NCBI GenBank assembly: GCA_030686995.1
Contig: CM060691.1
Span: forward strand, 94,878,743-94,942,742
DNA: 64,000 nt
Direction of reading: 5' to 3'
From: Artemisia argyi
Taxonomy: Eukaryota; Streptophyta; Magnoliopsida; Asterales; Asteraceae
The position numbers were made by a program, and so were the translations under genes. Shown in pieces: positions 11,813 through 21,927 of the stretch. The notes under the pieces were generated by a model. That model did no database searches and was not told where the DNA came from. It saw only the letters and a program-made list of their open reading frames with translations. Within the stretch, counting starts at the first letter, position 1; every line of letters starts with the position of its first letter.

Positions 11813-11890
11813 CCTGCAGCACCCATGGTACCCTCAGACCATACGGGCGGAACCCACTTTTTGGTTTCGCCTGGTCCGCCAAAGCTACAG
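11813..11890 (+). promoter_or_regulatory. Internal copy of the U3 palindrome module (1)
   Basis: CTGCAGCACCC, ATGGTACCCT, ACGGGCGGAACCC and TTTCGCCTGGTCCGCC follow the order found in the LTR module at 7831 and 17081. GGCGGAACC faces GGTTTCGCC with a single G-U wobble. It lies 660 bp upstream of the ORF at 12551. I see no clear TATA box after it. Confidence 0.5.
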
Positions 11891-12550
11891 ATTGTTTTAT
11901 TTTTAATTTCAAAATCAAACACCCTCTTAACTTTAACATTAACTTTCAAACAGCCATCACCCTCTCAAAAACACATATCCTCACGAAATTTAGGGCTTTC
12001 AATCCAATCTCTTCAAATCCAACTAACTTTATAAGTATTCTAATCACAATTGCAATTTTGATTCAAGTATAACATTCTTATTTATAATCATTAACTAGAA
12101 TCTTAGGGTTTATGCATAAAACTTCTTGATTCATGAAAAACTTGGTGGCTAGCCAATTATGTCTTCCATTAGTTAAGAATTGTATCCTTTTTGTTGTTAA
12201 TTTGATTTGCTAAACACACCAAGTGCATTGTCTTTCAAAAATCGCATCCAAAACTAGAACATGATTCATCACCACATTGTTAAAACAAATGAAAAACATC
12301 GTTAAAACATCACTTGCATACTATCTCTTGAATGCCAAAGGGGATACATAACTAATATGTATTTTCGGATACATTCAATCGAAGACACATTCAATTAGGA
12401 GAGTGTTGGTTATCTTTTGTTTTTATAACAAATTTGCATAACAAAACAATTTGGGAATCAAAATGAGTCAAGATAACCAAGTCTCCACATTGTTTGCATA
12501 TAGGAACACATTGGAACATCCACATTGTTTAAAGTCATTAACATATAATT

Positions 12551-13681
12551 TTGTGTTTTCTAGGAATCAACATGCCTCCCGTAAATAAATCCGATCACAA
12601 GGAAACCCTTAAGTACATGCCCAAACACCATAGGACCAAAGGTCTCAACCCAGTTCAAGTAGAAACCTTTAAGGCATTAGAAAAACGCTATGTTCACGAA
12701 GGTAGAACCATTGATCCATCCTTTCTAGAAGGAACATCTATTCGCCAAAACTTTGCCGCAATTAACTTTGATTGTCTCCTTGATATCGATGAGCCAATTT
12801 GTCCTAGGTTCATCTTGGAATTCTATGCACCCGTAAACCTCTCCACAAATGATTTTGGTAAGATATCATTAAACTTCACAACAAATCAAATACCCAATTT
12901 CATAGATCTAAAAGACTTAGCTATCATTTTTGGTGTCCCAAATGAGGGTACTTGTCTCTACACGGATAAGTGGCCTATTTCAAGCCTTGACTCGGTTGAG
13001 CGTTTTCATCCATACGACACACCTCTAGCTAGTAAGGAAACTATTAAGGAACATCTCTTTGTTAGAACCTCTACCACTAGGGTGAATCGTTCGGGGAATA
13101 TTGTAGATAAGGATCCTTTTGGTATGGAGCTCAATGAGCTTAAACCACAATTTAAGAAGTGGGAAGAAATCCTTAGAGCTAACGTCATAAGTACCATAGG
13201 AAATAGAGATCATATCAACACATGCCTTTGCTACATGCTCTGTAGCATTTCCACCGGTCAACCCTTCAACTTAGCCTACTACCTAGCCAAAAGAATGGTC
13301 GACATACCCTTAGTTAGAACAACTGCTCTTCCTTATGGAATGCTTCTTACTAGCCTCTTTAGAGCAATCTCACCCATTCCTCCTAACGATAATGGAATTC
13401 GCCTTGACTATTCTCTCGTACCACACATCTTCGTTCCTCTAAGTGATAAACGAGTTTTCAAAAGTAAGGGCAAACGTACTCGCTCACCTACACCATCATC
13501 ATCATCATTCAACATGAGCGAGGACGATAAACTTCCTAACTCTAAGTTACCTCCTTTAGAATACCTTCAAGCACTCCCCGTCATTGACAATGCATCCGAA
13601 GAGTTCAAGCAAACCAAAGGAATGTTCAAATGCTTTGGAAGGTACCTAAGCAAGCTCAATAAGAAGATTGACCGATTGTGA
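12551..13681 (+). CDS. Retroelement-encoded protein with plant-transposon-type domain, function unknown
   Basis: An intact frame of 376 codons. A better start may be the ATG at 12572 (MPPVNKSDHKETLKYMPKHH). The core reads PRFILEFYAPVNL, then NFIDLKDLAIIFGVPNEGTCLYTDKW, then WEEILRANVISTIGNRDHINTCLCYML, then PFNLAYYLAKRM and TTALPYGMLLTSLFRAI. This string of motifs marks a protein found in many plant retroelement ORF-1-like annotations, including the family called putative plant transposon protein. No enzyme activity is established. The C-terminal 90 residues are basic, then serine-rich and charged. A pyrimidine-rich TTTTGTGTTTTCTAG just before 12565 looks like a 3' splice site, which would allow expression from the LTR promoter by splicing. 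It has no stop in spite of roughly 3% LTR divergence. Confidence 0.65.
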   Translation: MCFLGINMPPVNKSDHKETLKYMPKHHRTKGLNPVQVETFKALEKRYVHEGRTIDPSFLEGTSIRQNFAAINFDCLLDIDEPICPRFILEFYAPVNLSTNDFGKISLNFTTNQIPNFIDLKDLAIIFGVPNEGTCLYTDKWPISSLDSVERFHPYDTPLASKETIKEHLFVRTSTTRVNRSGNIVDKDPFGMELNELKPQFKKWEEILRANVISTIGNRDHINTCLCYMLCSISTGQPFNLAYYLAKRMVDIPLVRTTALPYGMLLTSLFRAISPIPPNDNGIRLDYSLVPHIFVPLSDKRVFKSKGKRTRSPTPSSSSFNMSEDDKLPNSKLPPLEYLQALPVIDNASEEFKQTKGMFKCFGRYLSKLNKKIDRL

Positions 13682-14032
13682 GAAGATTAAGGAGTGTTTG
13701 GCTTATGAATGCTTTAGAACCGTTTATGTGATAAACTACGTGATTTGTATTGTTTTTAACTTTCATGGTTTATTATATTTGTCGGATTATGTTTGTATGA
13801 GCTTTTATGCATAATGACAATGTTTGAGGAGTTTGTCAATTTTTTATGCTTATGGCAATTCTTACTAAGTATAGTGAAATCCTCGACCTCAAGGTAAAGT
13901 CCTATGATATGTATGTTTACGTGTCTAATTTTTGCATTGCCTAACCAGAAAAGCATTATCTTTTTGATTTTAGGAGTTTTTGAAAATTTTGAAAATCGTC
14001 TCGCGGGTCAAAATCGTGGACTGCCATATTTT
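13682..14032 (+). mobile_element. Non-coding spacer between the two copia ORFs
   Basis: An AT-rich spacer following the stop at 13679-13681. I see no gene. TTTTTGATTTTAGGAG near 13960-13975 is a weak acceptor-like sequence. Confidence 0.5.
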
Positions 14033-14174
14033 TCAGCCCTGGCGGATCTGACGGTACCCACAATTGGGTTCCGCCAGTGTAATTTCTGGGTAACCCAGAA
14101 TTGGCCCAACGGACCAGACGGAACCCAAAACAGGGTTTCGCCTGTGTACAGCGAGGGTTCCGCCAGACACCTGC
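14033..14174 (+). promoter_or_regulatory. Internal copy of the U3 palindrome module (2)
   Basis: It contains GACGGTACCC facing GGGTTCCGCC, then CAGACGGAACCC facing GGGTTTCGCCTG across a 6-nt loop (12-bp stem with one mismatch and one wobble), then GGGTTCCGCCAGACACCTGCAG. These are the building blocks of the LTR module at 7831. It lies about 360 bp upstream of the ORF at 14532. Confidence 0.5.
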
Positions 14175-14531
14175 AGAAATTTTTTGTCATTTTTCTTAAA
14201 GTCCAAAACTTGTAAAGTTTCAAACCATTATCCTAAGTGAGAAACATATTCCATTAACTCCAATAACCACATTAGAACAACTCTCACTCACTAAAACAAT
14301 TAGGAAGCCACTTCCCTCCAAAAATTCAAATTCAAACATAACTAACCCAAGGAACCCTTTTAAAGGATCCTTCAAACCATTGAAACATTTTCAACCAAAT
14401 CACATCCCATGATCACAAAGCATTGAGTGTATATGTTGGTCTTTCACTTCACCTTATTCCATTGGATTGACATGCAATGATTTTACATGTTCATGAAAAC
14501 TTTGTAAATCATTTGAAACCTCAATCTTTGA

Positions 14532-15839
14532 ATGGTAGAACATCAAATCCAAACACCCATTTCAACATCTCCTTCATCCTATAAATTTGAAAGTTTTGCA
14601 ACAATTCGAATCACACCATCACCATTAAAACTTCTTCTCTCAAAACATCAAAACCACACCTTTGAAATGACTAAATCCAACACATCATCCGAGTCATCAA
14701 AATCCTTCTCAAAAACCACTAGGATTAGTGTTAAACCTTGTTGCTTCAACAAAACCGTCAAGTCAAGCTCATCTTCTTCAAGTGATGCTTCGCTTAACAT
14801 TTTTTCACCTATCCAAGATTTCCTTAACCTCACTACCTCAACACCATCCCCAACACATTGTAATAACAATGTAATCACCTTTCAAGATTTGCTTAATCTT
14901 GATACTCCAACACCCTCTCCAACACATTGCTACGCAAACATGGCCACCATTTCTCCAACAACTAGACCTTCAAGTGATTCATCATCACCTTCTCAACAAG
15001 CTCAACCATCAAAAACTCCATCACCAACAATTTCACCAATGGAACTTTTCCATACACCACCAACATCACCACTACCTTATTTAGAAACATTAGAAGACCT
15101 ATCACCCAAATCATCAAGTCCACCATCCTTGTCACTCTTTGACACCATTGCTCAAATGGAAACCCAACAACAACCTAGTGAGCAACTAGATGATGAACCC
15201 CATCAACCATCATTAGTAGAACGGTTGGCTTACCATTATGCTAGACCATCCATCTTTCCAAATGATCAAGGTCATACCCACTCACAATCATTTGTGTTTC
15301 ACCCAATTTACAAAGACCTTCATGGCAATCCTTCCGGCGAACCAAGCTTCCGCCATTTTGTTCAAAATCAACAACCACCACAACAACAACAACCATCACC
15401 ACAAGAATCTTCCCAACAATCTGAATCTCTACTTTCTTCTTATAAGAAAATAGAAGCATCCATATGGGAAACACCTCCAAACCTTAATAATGAGATTGAC
15501 ACTCATTTAAACCACCTTCATGCCTTCAAACGTATGGTTGAGTCTCAAATCAACCATATTATGGTTTTACAAACAACACTTCACTCAACAAATGAAGGAA
15601 GCAAAAACACTACTCAACCATCCACCTTTGCTCCTTCAAGTTCAAATCATTCACCACCAACATATCAAACCACTCTTCCACCAAACTTTCCCCGCCATGA
15701 TTGCAATCATTGCGAAAGAACCGCTCACATTAGTGAAGGGTGTCGAAGGGAAATTCGTGAGCTATCCGAAGAAATGAGGTTTATACTAAACCACATTTTG
15801 GATCTTCTACAATCCTTGTATCACACACCTCAACCTTAG
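14532..15839 (+). CDS. Low-complexity Ser/Thr/Pro/Gln-rich protein of the copia element, unknown function
   Basis: A 435-codon frame with no recognised domain. Residues 45-210 are rich in Ser, Thr and Pro and contain a repeated segment (FQDLLNLDTPTPSPTHC after FLNLTTSTPSPTHC). Residues 255-310 are rich in Gln and Pro. The C-terminal part has HDCNHCERTAHISEGC, which could hold a metal, followed by a helical EIRELSEEMRFILNHILDLL. No signal peptide or membrane segment is visible. It occupies the position of the extra, env-like ORF of Sireviruses downstream of pol, but I see no sequence proof of that. The open frame and the regular repeats support real coding over chance. Confidence 0.5.
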   Translation: MVEHQIQTPISTSPSSYKFESFATIRITPSPLKLLLSKHQNHTFEMTKSNTSSESSKSFSKTTRISVKPCCFNKTVKSSSSSSSDASLNIFSPIQDFLNLTTSTPSPTHCNNNVITFQDLLNLDTPTPSPTHCYANMATISPTTRPSSDSSSPSQQAQPSKTPSPTISPMELFHTPPTSPLPYLETLEDLSPKSSSPPSLSLFDTIAQMETQQQPSEQLDDEPHQPSLVERLAYHYARPSIFPNDQGHTHSQSFVFHPIYKDLHGNPSGEPSFRHFVQNQQPPQQQQPSPQESSQQSESLLSSYKKIEASIWETPPNLNNEIDTHLNHLHAFKRMVESQINHIMVLQTTLHSTNEGSKNTTQPSTFAPSSSNHSPPTYQTTLPPNFPRHDCNHCERTAHISEGCRREIRELSEEMRFILNHILDLLQSLYHTPQP

Positions 15840-16269
15840 AGTCTCCAAAATGAAACAAACCCGTTTCTTTTGGAAAATGTTTCCCATTTAAACCAACAAA
15901 CCAAAACCGTGTCATCCTTTCAAACTTCAAAATAAAGCCCGCTACAACCCTCCAACCCACATTTTCATCCTTAAACAACCTTAGCCTTGTTTTTGGAAAA
16001 TGTTTCTCATTAAGGAAAGTGATGATTTCCTTGTAGCTTTTCATATGCTTAGTTTATTTTTAGTTTTTCTTTATTTTTAGAAGTAGGATGGTGTCATCCA
16101 AATTTCTTGTCTTTGACTTCTTTAAGAGTCAAAATTTTACATGAAATGAACTTCATTCTACTACAAGGTTTGCATTGTTTGTTGACAATTTAGGTATAAT
16201 AAGTAAACTATACCTTGCTATGGTAGCATACTTATCTTGTGTTTTCGAAACTAACCTTTCTTTTTTTTT

Positions 16270-16705
16270 AGGATCATTATCCATGTTTTCCTTCCTTGAT
16301 ACTCCATTTAGGGTAGTAATATTCAAGGGGGAGCATGAGTGTTGCGCTATTCCACTTCACAACTCTTAGTTATGTTTTATACATGCAATACTTTCATGGC
16401 TTGTCTTGTGCGACAACTAACCTTTTTCTTGTAGGTTCAAAATCCATGTCTCCTCTCTTGGCAGTCCATTTAGGGGGAGTATCGTCCAAGGGGGAGCAAG
16501 TGCTTACTTCCGCTTCGCTACTCTTCTTTTTGTTTCGAAAAAAAGGGGGAGAATTTATATATAAACTTGTTTCAAAAAAAATTTTGCATATCACATCATC
16601 CTAGCAAAAACAAGTTTTTATACTAACTTTATAAGACTTAACACTAAAACTAGTGACTTACTTTAAATAAAGTTTATGTTTTGTCATCAACAAAAAGGGG
16701 GAGAT
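16270..16705 (+). other. Multiple polypurine tracts before the 3' LTR
   Basis: AAGGGGGAGCA (16327), TAGGGGGAGTA (16470), AAGGGGGAGCA (16489), AAAAAGGGGGAGAA (16541) and AAAAAGGGGGAGA (16693-16705) precede the LTR. The last is the expected plus-strand primer; the repeated upstream tracts are a feature I associate with Sireviruses. A similar series is at 58968-59128. Confidence 0.65.
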
Positions 16706-18104
16706 TGTTAATACAAATATCGCCTAAAAACGTTATTTATATTTTACGATCTTTGCTAAGTTTTTGTTAATGACAAAGTATCAACTTTAGCTAGGAGTAA
16801 ATCATCACTTTAAGTGTTTAAGTCTTGTTTAAACTAAGGTTTACATTTCTTTTAAACAAAACATTGTTTTTATTTCTTAAATTAGAAAGTGTCTTGTCAT
16901 ATCACATTTATTTCTTAAAATAGTAATGTCACATCACATTTAGGGCAAACTTTTTCAATATACATTTATGGTAAGAAAGAGTGTTTGACTAACCTTATGC
17001 TTGCTTGCAAGTCTTATGTTGACTAGGTGTAGTACGATGTGACCTTGTTTGGTTTGGAAGATTTATTGCAAAAACCAACTGCAGCCCTGACGGTACCCTG
17101 GGGATACACGGGCGGAACCCTTCTGAGGGGTCCGCCGTATCCGCCAGACCTGCAGAATGGTTTGCTATAAATACCAAACCATTTGTTAGTTTTAAGTCAC
17201 CCCTTTAGGATATATTTTCATATACTCTCTCAAACTAACTCAGTAACATTTTGACATGTGTTATTCTCTTATGTAGCAAGGGACTTCACAAGATCATTCA
17301 AGAAGTTACAAGCTTCAACTCTTAAGTTGCAAGTCTTGGTAGCTTGGTCATGTATAAGCTTTAGTAGTTTATACTTCATTTGTGTCATGTATGTAGAAGT
17401 GATTGGTTAGTATTTTAGGCCTGAAAATACATAGTGTGCCGGGAGTTGTTGTACCCTTGTAAAAGAACTAACGGGAGTGGTTGTACCCTTGGTAAAGAAC
17501 TCGACATCTAGCTTAGTGTCGGTAAAAGTGTAAGCGACGATGGGAGTGATTGTACCCGTGTAAAAGAACTCGACATCTAGCTTAGTGTCGGTAAAAGTGT
17601 AAGCGACGTTGTAAAGGTTTTCTCCGCCGGTGAAAGGAGCTTGTTGATTAGTACTTATAACTCTCGAGTTGGAAACTCGGGGCGTGGATGTAGGGCAAGG
17701 AAAAAGAGTCCTTGTAGCCGAACCACGATAAACAATCTTGTTGTGGTTTGATCGTTTCTTTCTTTATCTTTGCTTATTACATGTTGTCGTTTAGTTAGAA
17801 TCGCTAATCACATATAAAGCTTTTCAAAGAATTAAACAAGTAAAGTTGTGTTTATATCTTTAAAACAAATGTAAAGCTTTTCAAATAACTAAACAAGCAA
17901 AGTTAGGATCATCACAAGTAAAGCTTTTCAAAGTATGAAACAAGTAAAGTTAGAATAGTTATTCACATGAAAAGCTTTTCAAAGAATCAAACATATAACG
18001 TTGTGTTTATATCTTTAAGCAAACGTAAAGTTTTTAAAGGATATTCAAGCTTAAAAACGATTTAAAAAGCGGTAAACTATTCAACCCCCTTCTAGTTTTC
18101 CACA
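16706..18104 (+). repeat. 3' LTR of copia-like element
   Basis: Same length (1399 bp) and ends as 7457-8855. The U3 module is at 17081-17158 and TATAAATA at 17167. The differences from the 5' LTR are mostly transitions plus a few single-base indels. Confidence 0.9.
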
Positions 18105-18144
18105 GACTCCCTAAAAACGGACCATTTTTCGCCTCATCATATAC
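18105..18144 (-). mobile_element. Remainder of N1 3' LTR and first internal bases
   Basis: GACTC (copia target duplication) is followed by CCTAAAAACGGACC and the LTR edge GCCTCATCA at 18139, then TATAC, which equals the first internal bases seen at 35039 in the 6.9-kb element. The next element starts at 18145. Confidence 0.75.
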
Positions 18145-18168
18145 TGGTATGTGTTAATTCACATACCA
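18145..18168 (+). repeat. Terminal hairpin at the U3 edge
   Basis: TGGTATGTG and CACATACCA flank a 6-base TTAATT loop: a perfect 9-bp inverted repeat at the exact LTR edge. The 3.9-kb Athila LTR has the same geometry with other bases (32939-32962). Confidence 0.7.
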
Positions 18169-18426
18169 TTTCACGGCCAAATACCAACCCAAATGGACTA
18201 AATAAGCTAACAAATGCCAAAGTATTGTGTGTTTTTATGTTGTGAACATGCAGGTACGGATTAATCACAAAAGGACGAAAAATCATGCAAATTCCGGAAA
18301 AACGGGCACGAGAGTGGAAGATGGTCAAAAAGTCAAAGCAGTGATCCAAAAGTCAACACAAGTCCTTCATGAATTCAAGTTTGGCAGAATTAATCCTTGG
18401 AAGTTATTTTGAGAGAATGGCAAATT

Positions 18427-18650
18427 CAGTCCCTGTACTTTCATGGATTGACAAAAATGCTCCCGGGAAGAAATATATGAAGAAAAGTCACACATGGTCC
18501 TCAAAGAATTTAGAAAAGTCAAAATGAGCCCTTGGATTATACTTTTGATAAATTACAGATCTGGTCCCTGGATTTTTAGGTGTTACAATAATGGTCCTTG
18601 TGAATTTTAAATCTTAAAAATCTTATTACTTAATCTAAAATCTGGTCCAA
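18427..18650 (+). repeat. Spaced GGTCC-type degenerate repeat in U3
   Basis: Cores such as CAGTCCCTG, TGCTCCCGG, TGGTCCTCA, GAGCCCTTGG, TGGTCCCTGG and TGGTCCTTG recur at about 31-38 bp spacing upstream of the TATA box. The same kind of array fills 32280-32790 in another LTR family. Confidence 0.5.
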
Positions 18651-19127
18651 GAATACTATAAAATCCCAAAGCCCAGAACCAATCCCAAAGCCCATCCAAC
18701 CCAATCCACTACTCAAAACCCGATCCTCCACCCTTTGGTCAACCCTCATTTAAAACAAGTCAAACAAATAAAATATATTTACCCCTTTACCCGCCCCCTT
18801 TTCACCTCACTCAACCCAGAAAAACTATCACATGAACCCTAGTTACTATTACGGATTAATTACGGCTATTAAGGGCATAATAGTACAATCAAATTGGTTC
18901 TAGAAGAATTAGATGATGTCAGAGGCATGTCAGAGGCTCAGGAAGCACAAGGAATGACAGATGGCGGTATCTCATTGGCCTCTACACGTCATTGGGATCT
19001 AATCTAAGGGCTGTAATCATTGGGCAATGATTGGATGGCTTGGATGAGCTTTGAAGAAACACACGCACACGGATTGCCAAGCTGGCAATCCGTGACCCCC
19101 TCCCTTCTAGATATTTCTTTCTTGTGC

Positions 19128-19135
19128 TATAAATA
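19128..19135 (+). promoter_or_regulatory. LTR TATA box
   Basis: TATAAATA lies in an otherwise mixed sequence, followed by GAGATGTAGG. It is about 980 bp into the LTR and is the best candidate for the start of R. Confidence 0.55.
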
Positions 19136-21416
19136 GAGATGTAGGTTAGCTGATTAGAGTGTGGAGTTTTGGAGTAGCCAAACTCTGCCAAAATTACTTT
19201 GTAATAGTTTAGCTCAAATTGTAATGCTTCTTATTTCAATGAAATTTTCTTTTATCTTAAATCATTTTCAGTATATTAATTTAGTTAAATTGTTTTAGTT
19301 TAAATTTCTTTATATCTCAGTAGAATAGTTTTGAATCTATTTTGTTTACTGTCTCATTACAAATCAAGTTTAAGTTGATCATTAAGTTTCATAAAAATAC
19401 AAAGAAAAAAAATAAAAATAAAGAGAAGATAGTTTCTGTTTTGATTAAGCTTGCAAAAGAGTTTCAGTAGCTTGTTTACATCTCATCTCAGCTTTCTAAG
19501 CTTTGATGAGCTGGTTGATTTAGAATTAAAACTGTTCTTATTCATTTTTCATTCAAAGTCAAATTTAGTCAAACTGTTTTGGTAAATTGGTGAATTGAGT
19601 CTGATTTGGCAGGCCATATCAGAAAGAAGAGGGTTGAGCCTGTCTAGAGACAGGCTAGCATAGTGAATCACCTCAATTTTGAGCTGAGGTGACTTGTGAT
19701 TGTAAGTTCCTTTCCATTTTATTTCAATTAATGCATAATTGGTGATTTTGTGTTTCTGCTGTTCTCATTTGGATTTTTTTTGTTTATTTTACTTTTATTA
19801 GTATTAGTGTTACTGTATTGATCATTGTTATTGTAGTTTGTAGTTTGTGGAATCATTTCTTAGTGTTTACTACTTCATTAAGGGGTGTTTGGATGTTCTT
19901 TATTTTGACTGTGACAGTTATTTGATCACTGATTTTCTGTCTTATATTAGTTTAATTAGATTAGTAGTAGATACCTAAAACATAATAACAGTAGGTCATT
20001 ATATTAAAAAGTCAAAGATAGCATCAACATCCATTTACAGTTAAGTGAATTGAATTCAGCTAGGGTGCTTATAGTAGTAGGTGCATAATATACTGAACTA
20101 ACTTAATCTTGTGTAATTGTAGCTTCATATTATATGTTAGAGTAGAATTGCTTAATAGAAATTGAAACTAGTCAAAGTAGTATAGAAATAGTTAGTCTAC
20201 TGTTGCATTAATATTAGTTCATAGGCTGCTGATCTCAGGGTATTTTAGGCATTTTAAATAGTTTGTAGGTGTAATTTTCTTATTGCTTTGTAATCTCAGT
20301 AGAGTAGTGAAGCATTTGCCCCCTTAATTTCTTAAAGTTGAGCTTATTAGGACTGCTTATTAGGTATTTGAGCATTGATTTCTGTTTTGGAGCTTAGGGC
20401 TGCTAGTGCTCATATGTGTTTGAGCTTGTGCTTATTTGTCACTTCTGAGTAGTATTAGTTGAGTTTTAGTGATTACATTCAGTTCTTAGCTTCTGGCTTA
20501 TTAATTTTGATTTGTGCTTATTGGAAGTTTATATTAGATTGCTTATTTGCTTGCCTTTTGTATATATGTTGGTTATTTCATGATTTCTGAGCATCATTGA
20601 CTTTAACTTGGCATAATACATCTGAGTTGAAAGTTTGGCTAAGTTTCTGTGGCAAGTGCTTATAAATAAGCACTTGCCATAAGTTGTTTAGCTCAAAACA
20701 AGCACTTCTGCTTAGCTTTTTCTTTTCAAAACTTTTCTGTAATCTTTACATAATATTTTAGATTTTCTGTAATTTTTCCAGATTTTTCTAAATTGTTTTA
20801 CTATTTTTCTTAATTTTTCTTCATTATAAATCATTTTTAAATACCAAAAATCCATAAAAATTTAGAAAAGGTTGTGAAAAATACAAAAATATTTTTAAAA
20901 ATTCTTTTAAAATATTTTAGATTTTTTAGAATTAAATTTTCATTTTTTCAATTTATTTTTCTATTTTTCTTTATTTTTAATTCATTTTAAATTCTAAAAA
21001 TCAATAATAATTCATAGAAAATAAATAAAAAGTCAAAAAAATATTTTTCTTTTTCTTAAAATTCTTTTTATTAGTTTAAGATTTTAGAATATTGTTTCAT
21101 ATTTGTAGGATCATTTTTAGAATAAAAATCGCGTTTTATTTTGTATGTTACGTTTTAAATTTCGCGATTGAATTCCCGTTTTTACATTTTTAACACTTGT
21201 CCATATTTAGCTTGTACATTCTTCATATTTCATTATTTCTTATCATAATTTGAACTCCAGAATTATATTTTTCATTTTACCACTTTTCACGACACGATTT
21301 CGTGATTCGATTATTCACGACTTCATTTTACCTTCATTGGGAGAACGACCCGGGAAATACTTTCACCAGTATTTCTTCAGAAAATAATTATATGTACTAA
21401 AAAGACTTTATCAAAA

Positions 21417-21434
21417 TGGCGCCGCTGCCGAGGA
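21417..21434 (+). other. Primer binding site for tRNA-Asp
   Basis: TGGCGCCGCTGCCGAGGA is complementary to the 3' end of plant tRNA-Asp, with one G to A change from TGGCGCCGCTGCCGGGGA. It lies three bases after the LTR. A tRNA-Asp primer is usual for Athila-type elements. Confidence 0.8.
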
Positions 21435-21927
21435 AGGTCGAAGTGAGTTTTTTAATTTCGTTTTGAAAAATCGTGTTTTGTTAAGCCTTCCTCTATTTTG
21501 TATATATTTCTAAAAAAAATTGAAAAATCAAAAACACTTTTCCTAAAGTGTTTTCAAAAATACCAAAAAAATAATAAAATTACAACCTCGACTCAACCAA
21601 AAGGAATGGCGTTGTAAACCAAAAAAGTCTCACAATATAACATAAACGTGAAATTAGTTGTTTATCGGATTATTTCAATTACTACAACCGATTAAGCGGG
21701 AAATACGGAAGCTAAGACATTAAATTGCTAGCTGAAGAGAGATCCATTCTTCTCTCCCGTCCCGTCGCGCATGGTTTTGAAAGAAACGGTTTCAATTAAC
21801 GTAACGTTTTACAAAAAGAAAATAAAAGTTTTTGTGATTTGTTTTTCTATAAATATAAAAAACCAAAAATAATCTTCTATTCCTCTAAAATTTGATTCTT
21901 TTTCTCAAACCCTTATGTTTAATTCTT

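Larger units (their letters stand above)
7457..18104 (+). mobile_element. Non-autonomous Ty1/copia (Sirevirus-like) LTR retrotransposon
   Basis: Two 1399-bp LTRs (7457-8855 and 16706-18104) begin TGTTAATAC and end TTTTCCACA. They differ at roughly 40 positions by eye, about 3%. The target duplication is GACCC (7452-7456) against GACTC (18105-18109). A PBS-like TTGGCATCAGGAGC (8857-8870) follows the left LTR and resembles the initiator tRNA-Met site. AAAAAGGGGGAGA precedes the right LTR. The interior has a gag relic and two ORFs unrelated to pol; no protease, integrase, RT or RNase H is present. It must have depended on proteins made elsewhere. It sits in the 3' LTR of N1. Confidence 0.9.
18145..21413 (+). 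repeat. 3.27-kb LTR of the Athila-like copy
   Basis: It begins TGGTATGTG and ends GACTTTATCA, followed by AAA and the PBS. It holds a hairpin at its first 24 bp, a spaced GGTCC-type array (18427-18650), a TATA box (19128-19135) and a long AT-rich R-U5 (19160-21413) with no coding content. The sense direction is set by the PBS at 21417. Confidence 0.75.
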
